A stretch of 64,000 nucleotides of DNA from Ensifer sp. BR816 (GCF_000378985.1 NZ_KB905370.1:682001-746000); one strand, 5' to 3'; shown: positions 8,948 to 17,286, numbered from the stretch's first letter. The notes: generated by a model from the letters alone, not told the origin. Made by a program: numbers and translations.

Positions 8948-10555
8948 ATGCGCCTGACCATGAACGACCTCACTACGACCAAACCCAAGGCCTACAGCTA
9001 CATCCGCTTCTCGACGCCAGAGCAAGAGCTTGGCGATAGCCTACGTCGTCAGACGGAAGCGGCAGTACGCTACGCGGCCCTGCAGGGACTTGAGCTTGAC
9101 GATAAGCTCACCTTCCGTGATCTCGGTGTCTCGGCCTTCACTGGCGCTAACGAGGAAACGGGACGCCTTGGTGAATTCCTCGCTGCTGTCCATCACGGGG
9201 ACATTCAGAGAGGCGCCTATCTCCTCGTAGAGAGCCTTGACCGCCTCAGCCGCCAGAAGCCGAGGAAGGCAGTGAAGGTCTTGGAGCGCATCTGTGAAGC
9301 GGGCATTACCGTTGTCACGCTCGATGATGGTCGCCAATACACCGAGGAGACACTCGATGAAGACCCCTTGGCCCTCATGGTCGCGCTGCTGGTGGCATCC
9401 CGTGCGCATGAGGAGAGCGCCAAAAAGGGTCGAAGGGTCGCTGCAGCGTGGGCGAATAAGCGGGACAAGGCCCAGGCTGGCAACAAGCCACTGACCGCTC
9501 TGTGCCCCGGCTGGCTTCGACTGAACGCTGACCGCACCGGCTTCGATGTCATCCCCGAGCGTGCCGACATAGTCCGCTATGTCTTCGCCCTTACGCTGGA
9601 CGGCGTGGGGCAGCACAGCATCGCTGAGAGGCTGAACCGAGACGGTGTCCCTGTCTTCGGGCGGGGGAAGATGTGGCAGCGCTCTTACGTCAACAAGATG
9701 CTGGCAGACCACGCAGTGATTGGAAACTTCACGCCACACCGTGCCGAGAGGATCAACGGTAAGAAGGTCCGTATTCCGACCGGGACTATCGAGGGCTATT
9801 TCCCTGCCGTGGTTGAGCGTGAGGCGTTCGAACGTGTGGCCTCGATGATCAGTGCCCGACCGACATCAACGCGTGCGCCAGTAGCGAACATCTTAGCTGG
9901 CCTTGCTCGGTGCCCTCTATGTGACGCCTCAATGACGCGCATCAATAAGGGTTCAGGCACCAAGCAGGGGAGGCCTTATCTGGTATGCTCACGGGCCAAG
10001 GTGGGCGCTGGGTGTGACTATAAGCAGGTCAGGATGGAGAACGTCGAGCACGCCATCTTCTATCATGTCGAGGCGCTGCTTGGCGGGCTACCTTCACCGC
10101 ACGAAGGGCTGCAGTCTAAGTGGGAGGAACTGCTTGTCCACCGTAGCGTCATGTACGAGGAGATCGAGCGGCTGGTCGAGGCCATCGCCCGGGCAGGACA
10201 CTCCAAAGCGTTGCTGAGCCGCCTGAGGACGATGGAGCATGAGCGCGACGAGATCGATAAGAGGCTGGAGGAGATCGAGGAGCTGATAGCCGACAGCCTG
10301 ACCAACCGGGTGCAGAACACCGTGAAGGAGCTGGTGGCGAAGACGCAGGACGAGGAGCGTGATGTCGCGAAGATCAACGCGACCATGCGGCAGTTGTTCT
10401 CGAAGGTCGTCGTAGACTATCGGGACGGTCAGCTATGGTTCCACTGGAAACACGCTGAGGGGGAGCAGACGGGGATTGTGTATGCCATGCCTCTGGAGAC
10501 TGAGCTGAACGAGGGCCGCACCGTCCCCGATCCAAAGCTACCGAGCGCGGCCTGA
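8948..10555 (+). CDS. large serine recombinase (integrase of the island)
   Basis: A 535-aa site-specific recombinase. The N-terminal resolvase domain has YSYIRFSTPEQ with the catalytic Ser at about residue 22, and ESLDRLSRQKPRKA. Next are the recombinase domain (LNRDGVPVFGRGKMWQRSYVNKML), a zinc-ribbon (CPLC near the middle, later VCSRAKVGAGCDY) and a C-terminal coiled-coil region (MEHERDEIDKRLEEIEELI). This is the standard layout of phage- and island-type large serine integrases. It lies next to attL, as expected. The start is uncertain (ATGs at 8948 and 8960, neither with a strong ribosome site); the frame is open back into antisense comM. Confidence 0.93.
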   Translation: MRLTMNDLTTTKPKAYSYIRFSTPEQELGDSLRRQTEAAVRYAALQGLELDDKLTFRDLGVSAFTGANEETGRLGEFLAAVHHGDIQRGAYLLVESLDRLSRQKPRKAVKVLERICEAGITVVTLDDGRQYTEETLDEDPLALMVALLVASRAHEESAKKGRRVAAAWANKRDKAQAGNKPLTALCPGWLRLNADRTGFDVIPERADIVRYVFALTLDGVGQHSIAERLNRDGVPVFGRGKMWQRSYVNKMLADHAVIGNFTPHRAERINGKKVRIPTGTIEGYFPAVVEREAFERVASMISARPTSTRAPVANILAGLARCPLCDASMTRINKGSGTKQGRPYLVCSRAKVGAGCDYKQVRMENVEHAIFYHVEALLGGLPSPHEGLQSKWEELLVHRSVMYEEIERLVEAIARAGHSKALLSRLRTMEHERDEIDKRLEEIEELIADSLTNRVQNTVKELVAKTQDEERDVAKINATMRQLFSKVVVDYRDGQLWFHWKHAEGEQTGIVYAMPLETELNEGRTVPDPKLPSAA

Positions 10556-10581
10556 TCAGTTCCACCTCACACGACCTTCAC

Positions 10582-10615
10582 AGCTCCCGTTGAGCGATCT
10601 TCGGGGGCTTTGCTT
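10582..10615 (+). terminator. terminator after the serine integrase
   Basis: AGCTCCCG (10582-10589) pairs with CGGGGGCT (10602-10609) with one G-T pair, a 12-base loop and the T-rich tail TTTGCTT. It lies 27 bases downstream of the recombinase stop, as expected for an intrinsic terminator. Confidence 0.65.
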
Positions 10616-11185
10616 ATGGAATGCAGTCTTTCGATCAGGCGTGACCGTGGCGAGGCGTTTGGGTGCGCCGGTCATGTCGAGGCCAACGCCCGCTCCTCCG
10701 GTCTGCGAGGCTCATGAGGGCGGGCTGGAGGCAGTGGCCGAAAGAAACTCAACGACGCAGAGACCGATCAGCCCCTGCTCAGTATCGCTCGGTCGATTAC
10801 CGCCACCATACGGATAGAGAAATCGAGATTGCCCCACGCATACGGAAAAGATCGGAGGGTGATCATCTGGTTGTTATTGATAGAGACGGCAACCTCTAAT
10901 TACCCCTTGCATTGGAATAAAATTGAGCGCGCAATTACCCCGCAATTTAGGATAAAGAGCGTTCATCTGTCCCCCGCTGGCTTCGGTCAGCCTACCGCAC
11001 TGCCAACTCATGGCGATCCGACAGCCGGGAGTGCGGCGTGATGAGACTTCATCACATCCCTCATCGTTGGTCCTGCTTGCGGTCTCCTCGTTCCTGACGG
11101 TTCGGGGAGATCGTCTTTTCGGGGCCGCCCGAGGGAGCACGCAGTCGACAACAACATCATAGCCAACGAAATGAGGACGTTCCGT
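10616..11185. other. 570-bp island interval without a supported gene
   Basis: Short open frames here have no recognisable domain, ribosome site or codon bias, so none is called. The composition turns A/T-rich around 10890-10965, where AATTACCCC occurs twice (10898-10906 and 10933-10941). That could be an operator or promoter area for the following regulator gene, but nothing firmer can be said. Confidence 0.4.
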
Positions 11186-11809
11186 ATGGACGTACACGCA
11201 GACCACGGCGGCGACACGCTGCCGATTGACATTCATAGTCAACCCTTCGCCACGGCGCTTGAGGCCCTTCGCCGTGTCGATCAGGACGACCCGCCCCGGC
11301 CTGTTGAACTCCCGCTCAAGAGAGCCAATCAAGCTCGCAAGGAGGCCACAGAGTTCAACCACAAGGCCGTCCACATCCTGATCGAGCTGGGATGGACGAC
11401 ATGCGCCATTGCCGGGGAGTTGGACATCTCCCAACGCACCGTCAGGCGTCTCCGAGAGCAGCCCTGTGAAGCCCTTGAGGTGGAGCTGCGGGAGACACGG
11501 GAGCGGGGAACGCGGGCTGCACGTATCAGCAGCGGCCCGTTCTTCAACGAGGATTTCCCAGAGGACCGAGAGACGATACAGCTCGATGAAGCACTCCCGA
11601 CCAGAGAGAAGGTCAGGCGGTGTTTGCGACTCGGGAAGATGTCACAGGCCGAGATTGCCAGACGCCTCGGTGTATCCCGTCAAGCGGTGTCCAAACATTG
11701 GCTGTTCAATGATAGTGAACGAGGAGCTTCAACTGTTCACGCAGAATGGCCATTTGGGAGACCTCCAAAACGGTGTTTCTCAAATTTTATCAACAGCTTA
11801 GCTGGTTGA
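11186..11809 (+). CDS. protein with two helix-turn-helix regions
   Basis: A 207-aa protein. One HTH lies near residues 55-85 (VHILIELGWTTCAIAGELD, then ISQRTVRRLRE). A second lies near 150-175 (KMSQAEIARRLGVSRQAVSKHW), resembling Cro/resolvase-type HTHs. The ATG at 11186 has GAGG nine bases upstream; an in-frame ATG at 11171 is the alternative. The last 30 residues look unconstrained, and the frame may run past the original end. It is probably a DNA-binding regulator of island genes or a recombination directionality factor, but its size is large for the latter; function unproven. Confidence 0.65.
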   Translation: MDVHADHGGDTLPIDIHSQPFATALEALRRVDQDDPPRPVELPLKRANQARKEATEFNHKAVHILIELGWTTCAIAGELDISQRTVRRLREQPCEALEVELRETRERGTRAARISSGPFFNEDFPEDRETIQLDEALPTREKVRRCLRLGKMSQAEIARRLGVSRQAVSKHWLFNDSERGASTVHAEWPFGRPPKRCFSNFINSLAG

Positions 11810-12008
11810 CATCTCTATATATAGGTAACCTTCGACGAGACAAGCTGGGGTGATCTTTATTGTGGGTGATGGTGGTTGAGGTCTGAGGATGGTGTCCTCC
11901 CTCGACACCATCACCTCATCATCATCCCGGCTGTCGCCTGACCAGTGCAGTATCACGACGGCTTCCGGCCCCGTCACTTCCACATCAACCTTCCACAAGG
12001 ACATTCTC

Positions 12009-12191
12009 ATGAACCACGCCCGTGGCTCCAAGCACTACCGCGCCAAGCTGACCGAAGCCGACATCCCGGTCATTCGCCAGTTGCACCGTGATGGCGTTGC
12101 TCAAACAGTGATCGCCCGACAGTTCGGAGTGAAGCAGCCAGCGATCTGGTTTGTCATCACCCGGCGAAGCTGGGGCCACATCCCCGACTGA
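12009..12191 (+). CDS. small HTH protein of phage type
   Basis: A 60-aa protein: NHARGSKHYRAKLTEADIP start, then IRQLHRDGVAQTVIARQFGV and KQPAIWFVITRRSWGHI. The pattern (R-G-x-K-H-x-x-A-K-L-T, variable helix, I-A-x-x-F-G-V, W-x-x-I) is that of small homeodomain-like HTH proteins common in phages and islands, often near HNH genes. AAGGA lies ten bases before the ATG. A candidate excision factor or regulator because it is very small and basic; not demonstrated. Confidence 0.7.
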   Translation: MNHARGSKHYRAKLTEADIPVIRQLHRDGVAQTVIARQFGVKQPAIWFVITRRSWGHIPD

Positions 12192-12404
12192 CCACCATCA
12201 TCACCATCGACCAGCGCCCCATGCGCACCTGCACCTCGCGGGAACAGGTCGTTCATTTGTTCATCCTGTGGTTTGGGAGAGCAGTCGGCCAAGGCCTTGC
12301 AAACCTTGGTCGGCCCTTTCGCTCCTGTGCCGGTCGCACAACACCGTCCGCATCGATGAACACCGCGCCTGTTCGATCCTTCACCAAACCCAAGGAACGA
12401 ACGC

Positions 12405-12791
12405 ATGATCACTCATACCAACACCGCCTACGCCCACCGCTTCTACATCGTCCCGACCAAGCGGGATAAGCGGCACACCCTCTACTCGGTCATCTTCAAC
12501 GGCCGCGTTGTCATCCTCGGTACACACCTCCCGTCCGCTCATGGTTGCCAATATCTGGCTTCGATGGGTCTCTCTGGTCGAGCGGAGATGTGGGACTTCT
12601 CACGGTCGTACGCCCGCATGGTCTTCCCCGATCTGGTCAAAGCCGCTGGCATGACGGTCGAGGACGATGACCACGGTAGGCCTCGCGTTAAGCCGCTCAG
12701 AAAGCCGTGTCAGGGCCACATTCATGAGGGTTCAGACGCCGAGATGGACAATCACCCGTCCAACCATGAACGCCTCTCTACGGTCGCTTGA
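12405..12791 (+). CDS. hypothetical island protein
   Basis: A 128-aa protein with AAGGA about ten bases before the ATG. The first 85 residues look folded (YIVPTKRDKRHTLYSVIFNG, VVILGTHLPSAHGCQYLASM, then a WDFSRSYARMVFPDLVKAAG helix). The tail is His/Asp/Asn-rich and probably disordered. Family not recognised. The stop overlaps an alternative upstream start of the next gene, so the two are probably cotranscribed. Confidence 0.6.
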   Translation: MITHTNTAYAHRFYIVPTKRDKRHTLYSVIFNGRVVILGTHLPSAHGCQYLASMGLSGRAEMWDFSRSYARMVFPDLVKAAGMTVEDDDHGRPRVKPLRKPCQGHIHEGSDAEMDNHPSNHERLSTVA

Positions 12792-12805
12792 GAAGGAGAC
12801 CCTCG

Positions 12806-13060
12806 ATGACAGCAGCGACAGCAGCCCTTCATGTCGATGCTCTTCTCCTGCCCAGGCGGAAGGACGGTCTTCGACGCTATCGGCTTGAGTTCATGGGAGA
12901 AGTGCTCAACGAGATTACCTCGCTCCCCGGCCCTATGGCCTGTGATGTCCTCGCTCGACGGGGGCATGTGGGCTGGGTCGAGATCGACTTCGACGATGGC
13001 AGGCCAAGTGCCAAGAGGTGGGCCGGAGATGTCCGACTGAGGCCACCCGAAAGGGACTGA
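12806..13060 (+). CDS. hypothetical small island protein
   Basis: An 84-aa protein, with the start chosen at ATG 12806 because AAGGAG lies nine bases upstream. It contains DALLLPRRKDGLRRYRLEFM, a short helix VLNEITSLPGPMACDVL, and a strand-like GHVGWVEIDFDDGRPSAKRW. No known family. Fifteen bases after the previous gene, so likely the same transcript. Confidence 0.55.
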   Translation: MTAATAALHVDALLLPRRKDGLRRYRLEFMGEVLNEITSLPGPMACDVLARRGHVGWVEIDFDDGRPSAKRWAGDVRLRPPERD

Positions 13061-13220
13061 AACCTCCCGGTGAATGGGACGACTACGGCTTGAGAGAGGC
13101 TGTCGTCGTCTCCTCCCGGTCGTGCGACAAGCATGCCCCAAAATAATTGCCGAAGAAATTTGAGAGGTCAGATCAGATATAAGGCTCGCTCGGTTCCCCC
13201 CGGCACCCCGCGTTGGAGCG

Positions 13221-14018
13221 TCATGACAGCAGCTCCTCCATCATGCCGTCAGGCACCACAGCGAACTCGCCGCCTATCCACCTTCCGTCCTTGCGCAACG
13301 CTTCAAGGTGTTGCCCTTCCAATTCCCATGCGGCCCGAGCAGCGTCGAATTTGTGGGTTCGCACCGCACACCATCGAACCTTAGAACCTGGTGGAAAGCC
13401 TGCGTTCAATTCGGCGACACGACGCTCGACGTTCCCAGACATGCCGATTTTGATCACACTGTGCCCAGGTGGCAGATCAACAAACGCGCCGACCGGGCCT
13501 TCTAGGCGAAGTAGATAGACGTGTGTTTCGCCACTCTGGCGCACAACAATGGCTTCACCCGAAACAGGCGGAGGCCCTCGCCGCCACGTTGGCGAAGTAT
13601 TTGGTAGGGCCGGTCCAGCGCCCGGATCATTCCGTTCAAAGCTCCAGGTCACCTGGACGGGCGTACCGTCTGTGGCTGCAATGGCTGTACCTAGACCGGC
13701 ATAGGTGAAGGGAGAACGGTCGGTCCCGCGCCAGAACACGTGGACATCAATGGAGTTGGATATAATTCGGTCGATCTGAGGCTGCCCCCGCCTCGCGTTT
13801 GTCTTGCCAGACCAAATTAGGTTCTTGCCCTCCCACCTGTTGCCGTAGTCGTGCCCAGTGCGGCCCGCGATCCCTACGTTGGCAAAGATGAACGCCTGCC
13901 CGTTCCACTCGTCGTAGCCGGTATCCCACGCCCCTCCACGCCGCTCAACGGGCATACCGATCTGCGTAGCCACCTGCTCCCTGGTGTATTGGTCGGCTAC
14001 TTTGAAGACTTCAACCAT
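13221..14018 (-). CDS. GIY-YIG (T5orf172-type) nuclease with a possible DNA-reader N-terminal domain
   Basis: A 265-aa protein. Residues 163-255 match the T5orf172/MUG113 branch of GIY-YIG nucleases: VYLL (167-170), IKIG (189-192), the RR of GNVERRVAELN (199-200), WELEGQHLEAL (Glu 232/234) and GGEF (Glu 251). The expected catalytic residues therefore look intact. Residues 1-125 (NVGIAGRTGHDYGNRWEG, KNLIWSGKTNARRGQPQID, DVHVFWRGTDRSPFTYAG) resemble the PUA-like/DUF3427-type regions seen in restriction enzymes; this match is from memory and tentative. The ATG at 14018 follows GGGAGGG. A plausible modification-dependent or defence nuclease, encoded opposite to the small recombinase. Confidence 0.7.
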   Translation of the reverse strand: MVEVFKVADQYTREQVATQIGMPVERRGGAWDTGYDEWNGQAFIFANVGIAGRTGHDYGNRWEGKNLIWSGKTNARRGQPQIDRIISNSIDVHVFWRGTDRSPFTYAGLGTAIAATDGTPVQVTWSFERNDPGAGPALPNTSPTWRRGPPPVSGEAIVVRQSGETHVYLLRLEGPVGAFVDLPPGHSVIKIGMSGNVERRVAELNAGFPPGSKVRWCAVRTHKFDAARAAWELEGQHLEALRKDGRWIGGEFAVVPDGMMEELLS

Positions 14019-14108
14019 GTGCCCTCCCTCATCCCGTCCCGCATACATCATCCCCCGATGGCCTAACCCCGGTAACAGATACCGGGTGACTGTCTCAAGG
14101 CGGTCTTA

Positions 14109-14205
14109 CAGTGCCACAGGGCAGGGTCATGTGACTCTCTCGAAAGACGCCTTACCGCAGTGCCACATGAATGGGTGTTGACTTTTGGCACTGTTAGTGT
14201 CACAA
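14109..14205. promoter_or_regulatory. repeat cluster before the small serine recombinase (res-like or operator)
   Basis: CAGTGCCACA occurs at 14109-14118 and 14158-14167. Its core appears inverted as TGGCACTG at 14186-14193, next to AGTGTCACAA. GTGTTG (from 14176) and CAACAC form an outer dyad around this last site. Such spaced direct and inverted 8-10-mers immediately upstream of a resolvase/invertase gene are typical of recombinase binding sites that also act as an autoregulatory operator. Inferred; no crossover was mapped. Confidence 0.5.
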
Positions 14206-14242
14206 CACCTAAGACTTCAACGGCACTACAGAGGACACCACC

Positions 14243-14812
14243 ATGACATCTGCCATCATTGGCTACGCTCGCACTTCCACCCTCGACCAGACCGCAGGAC
14301 TTGAGGCCCAGCTTCGAGACCTGAAAGCGGTTGGCTGCACGAAGGTGTTCCAAGAGCAAGTGTCGTCCGTCGATACCAAGCGCCCTGAGCTGGAGCGAGC
14401 ACTGGACTATGTGCGTGAGGGTGACACGCTTGTCGTGACTAAGCTGGACCGCCTCGCCCGCTCGATGGCCAACCTTGTGGACATCACCAGCAAGCTGAAG
14501 GCCAAGGGCGTGGAGCTGCGTGTGCTGGCTTTGAACCTCGACACTGGCACACCCACCGGCAAGCTGATGCTGAACCTGCTGGGCTCCATTGCTGAGTTCG
14601 AGCGGGAGCTGATGCTGGAACGGCAGCGGGAAGGCATCGCCAAGGCGAAGGCCGAAGGTAAGTATCAGGGACGAGCACCGACAGCGAGGAGGAAGGCAGA
14701 GGACATTCGCAGGATGAAGGCTGAAGGGAAGACCATTGACTCCATCATCGAGGAGCTGGGCGTGAGCCGGTCGAGCGTCTTCAGGATGTTGCGGGATGAT
14801 GCCAACTCGTAA
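14243..14812 (+). CDS. small serine recombinase (resolvase/invertase family)
   Basis: A 189-aa protein of classic resolvase length. The N-terminal catalytic domain has GYARTSTLDQ (Ser12), then LVVTKLDRLARSMANLVDI and a GKLMLNLLGSIAEFERELM helix E. A C-terminal Hin-type HTH follows (IRRMKAEGKTIDSIIEELGV, SRSSVFRML). GAGG lies ten bases before the ATG. It acts on short dyad sites to resolve or invert DNA. No transposase is nearby, so it may serve island dimer resolution or regulation instead of Tn3-type cointegrate resolution. Confidence 0.92.
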   Translation: MTSAIIGYARTSTLDQTAGLEAQLRDLKAVGCTKVFQEQVSSVDTKRPELERALDYVREGDTLVVTKLDRLARSMANLVDITSKLKAKGVELRVLALNLDTGTPTGKLMLNLLGSIAEFERELMLERQREGIAKAKAEGKYQGRAPTARRKAEDIRRMKAEGKTIDSIIEELGVSRSSVFRMLRDDANS

Positions 14813-14902
14813 GGCCGAAACGTCTTGATGGTTTCCCATCTTGTCTTTCGTGGGAGCGATAATGCTTTTTCGTCGCTTCATGCAGGTGCACCAGATCGAC
14901 CG

Positions 14903-15652
14903 TCACGCCGTTATGGTCATCTGGCCATTGTCAACGGCGTAGTCTGCGAAGCCGTGAACGCCTTCGTTCGTTGTGAAGAGGAGGAGTGCTCGATGACCCT
15001 CCTCAGGGCCGCGATCGATCTCGTCAGCCGTGGAGGTGTCACTACCGCTGGCGTTCGGACTGGTCGGACGCAGGGGGTGTATTCTTGCGGCCAGCATGAT
15101 GTATCGGCCATCTGGAAGTCCATGTCCGAACATCGGTGTCGCCCCTCGAAAAGTGATGTTGTAGTCTCGTCCCGGTTCAAATGCGAGAAGTAGAAGGTCA
15201 ACGCCCGGCGCTGGTGTGGGCACATCTATCCACTCGACCGTGCTTCCCTTCGCGACCGGCAGCTTGCGAAGTTGGCCCTCAGGAAACCGGACGATGAACT
15301 CCCAAGCCAATCCATCAGCTACCCAGTGTGGAGCATCCCACGAAACGAGGTGGCGGTTCTTCGGGAGAGGAATGCGCTCGCTTGGCTCCCTGTCAGCGTA
15401 CTGACGGGTGAAGCTCACCTGCCGTTTCCCAGATGCATGTAGACTGACTTTCAATGCACCCGCGATGCTTCTGCTCGCGATGTAGATGTCGTCCCGTGTG
15501 TTACCCCTTCTTCTGTCTGACCAGAACCGGAACACTGTACTCCGAGACCCGTCTTGCCCGCGCAGACCAATCCTGAGGCAAAAGGGGCCATCGTCACGTC
15601 GGACTATTCGAAGTTCGGGCGGAGGAGATGGATGTAGCCTCTCGTTGACCAT
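14903..15652 (-). CDS. hypothetical island protein
   Basis: A 249-aa protein with start at ATG 15652; the longer upstream frame is antisense-like and arginine-rich, so rejected. It has beta-rich segments (LRIVRRDDGPFCLRIGLRG, DDIYIASRSIAGALKVSLH, ASGKRQVSFTR) and a C-terminal LLLFTTNEGVHGFADY. No signal peptide, membrane segment or nuclease motif is visible; family not recognised. It lies 59 bases downstream of, and on the same strand as, the Cys/His-cluster gene, suggesting a two-gene operon. Confidence 0.6.
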   Translation of the reverse strand: MVNERLHPSPPPELRIVRRDDGPFCLRIGLRGQDGSRSTVFRFWSDRRRGNTRDDIYIASRSIAGALKVSLHASGKRQVSFTRQYADREPSERIPLPKNRHLVSWDAPHWVADGLAWEFIVRFPEGQLRKLPVAKGSTVEWIDVPTPAPGVDLLLLAFEPGRDYNITFRGATPMFGHGLPDGRYIMLAARIHPLRPTSPNASGSDTSTADEIDRGPEEGHRALLLFTTNEGVHGFADYAVDNGQMTITA

Positions 15653-15711
15653 GATGGACCCACTTCGCCAGCTATGCGGCCTTAGCGGCAGCGCCCCGAG
15701 GCGATAGCCCG

Positions 15712-16761
15712 CTAAGGCCGCTCCAAGGATGGAACCACGCCTGCGTCTTGGAGGATAGAGGCAGGCAGCCGGAACTTCTTCTGTCGCTTCCCTCCCCGCC
15801 ATATCGAAATCACGCCCTCTTCGTTGAAAAGCTGGATGCGTTGCCCTCGGCCATGAGCCTGCCGGGACCACGCGGTGATGATCTCGACATTGTCGGGATC
15901 GAGAAACGCTCGGAGAGCTTCCAAGTCTGCGAGCGCAGCCCTCATGCAATCCAGCACCTCCTCCACGATGCTCACCAAGCGACGAAGCTCCCCGTCTGGC
16001 TGCTCGCACATCCACCAAATGGCGTCATCCTGTGATGCCCACGCGACCGCATCAATGGCCGCAACGAGGCCCCCGATCTTCCCTTCCTGGGCCATTGGGC
16101 GGCTGCCACCACGCAGGAGCGATGCCCCCGCAAGAGGCCGGTCCCCGAAGGGAACCTCGATGGATCGAAGCGCGCCGCGCATTTCCTCTTTTCGGTCGAC
16201 CTTCTCCGACACGAGCAGGTAGCCGGTGTCCTTGACCATCCGGTGGATGCTCCGACAAAGGCCAGCACTCATGCCCGCCCGCAATGCATTTGTGACCGCG
16301 TCAAGAGCGCGGACCTGTGGTTGCATCCCGTCCCAAGCCCGAACGATGGCTTGAGGGATCATCCAGTTATGTTCGAGAAGCCGCTCATCATCCTTGCGCC
16401 GCTCGCTTGACGAATGACGCCTGAGCGCCTGCCGAAGCAAACCATCTTGAAAGTAGTGGTGCCCGCAGCAATGGCCTACCGCGTATAGGCCCCCATCGAC
16501 GCGCGACCAGAGCAAGTGGCCCTTCATGTATTTCGGACTTTCCGGGGAGCAGATTGGGCAGGCGGCAAGACCGTGAAGCCGCACACTCTCCCTCGGCAGC
16601 ACGAAGCCTTCAAGGAGCACTTCGACGTCGCCATCGGGTGGAGGGGCATGTGTGATGTACTGCCAGTCCCGAGGTCGACCCATCGCGGCGATGTGTTCGA
16701 GAAAGTTGGCCTTCAAGTATTCCGGCCTTGCTTCGAACGACTGCTTACGAACTGCGTTCAT
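15712..16761 (-). CDS. hypothetical protein with a Cys/His (zinc-type) cluster
   Basis: A 349-aa protein, start at ATG 16761 after ATAGGAG. Residues about 68-102 contain ACPICSPESP followed by VGHCCGHHYF, a CxxC...CCxHH pattern suggesting metal binding. The middle is helical (IPQAIVRAWDGMQPQVRALD). The C-terminal third has a predicted coiled helix (IVEEVLDCMRAALADLEALR) and a basic IWRGGKRQKKFRLP. Family unknown. The short distance to the downstream gene argues for a shared transcript; proximity to vsr/DndB-like genes hints at a nucleic-acid role, which is only inference. Confidence 0.6.
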   Translation of the reverse strand: MNAVRKQSFEARPEYLKANFLEHIAAMGRPRDWQYITHAPPPDGDVEVLLEGFVLPRESVRLHGLAACPICSPESPKYMKGHLLWSRVDGGLYAVGHCCGHHYFQDGLLRQALRRHSSSERRKDDERLLEHNWMIPQAIVRAWDGMQPQVRALDAVTNALRAGMSAGLCRSIHRMVKDTGYLLVSEKVDRKEEMRGALRSIEVPFGDRPLAGASLLRGGSRPMAQEGKIGGLVAAIDAVAWASQDDAIWWMCEQPDGELRRLVSIVEEVLDCMRAALADLEALRAFLDPDNVEIITAWSRQAHGRGQRIQLFNEEGVISIWRGGKRQKKFRLPASILQDAGVVPSLERP

Positions 16762-16930
16762 GAGGCTCCTATCCAAGAAGAGCTACAGCCATTGGCTGAG
16801 GCGAATCATCCTCCGCAATCAAAACGTAGCTTATAAGAACCCTCGAATAAAGCCCTCGACATGAACGGTACGCGAACACAGCGGAACATCTGGCCAACCG
16901 CCAGAACATCCAACGAACCACTACCGGCGA
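16762..16930. other. intergenic stretch upstream of the vsr remnant
   Basis: About 170 bases between the Cys/His-cluster gene, which reads leftward, and the decayed vsr, which reads rightward. A coding-looking phrase (EHLANRQNIQRTTTGDVAAF) can be read in the plus strand around 16885-16945, in a different frame from vsr. It may be the tail of a deleted neighbouring gene. No start, stop or domain supports a gene call. Confidence 0.3.
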
Positions 16931-16957
16931 TGTGGCAGCCTTCGACGCCTCCCCGTT

Positions 16958-17218
16958 CACACCATCAAGCTCGCGCGACTACCTAAATCTCGCCTGGATT
17001 TTTGGGAGCCCAAACTGCGAGCTAATGTCGAGCGTGACAATCGCGCCATAGAGGAGCTTCTGTCGCGCGGGTGGGAAGTATTGATCGTCTGGGAATGTGA
17101 AACAGTACCGACCCGTCGAGCTGAGCTTGTGATGCGTCTGGAGGCATTCTCGTGCGGTGAACCGAACGATCAATCTCCAGGCACATCCGTAAAAAGTCCC
17201 CTGGGATATTTTTTTTGA
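16958..17218 (+). pseudogene. vsr: vsr (very-short-patch mismatch endonuclease), 3' remnant
   Basis: In plus frame two from 16958 to the TGA at 17216-17218 the translation contains ARLPKSRLDFWEPKLRANV, ERDNRAIEELLSRGWEVL and IVWECE. This is the conserved C-terminal half of Vsr (FWxxK, N, RD, GWxVxxxWEC). The N-terminal half with the catalytic Asp and the GCFWH region is missing; the codons just upstream do not continue the family. No intact cytosine methyltransferase remains nearby. The stop is 68 bases before the DndB-like start, so this was probably an operon of DNA-modification genes that has been trimmed. Confidence 0.75.
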
Positions 17219-17286
17219 TGTTCATGATGTTGACTTTGCGTCCCTGGGAGCTATTTTGGTCGTCATTATCAACCGGAGACGCACGA

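Noticed and set aside
11798..12031. 77-codon minus-strand frame in the island
   Set aside because: No ribosome site or recognisable domain and it overlaps the start of the HTH gene; kept out as unsupported.
14243..14812. Tn3-type transposon
   Set aside because: The resolvase-like gene has no tnpA and no 38-bp terminal inverted repeats nearby.
15653..16018. N-terminal extension of the 249-aa island protein
   Set aside because: The extra 122 codons are Arg-rich and antisense-like over the Cys/His-cluster gene in another frame; a good ATG exists at 15652.
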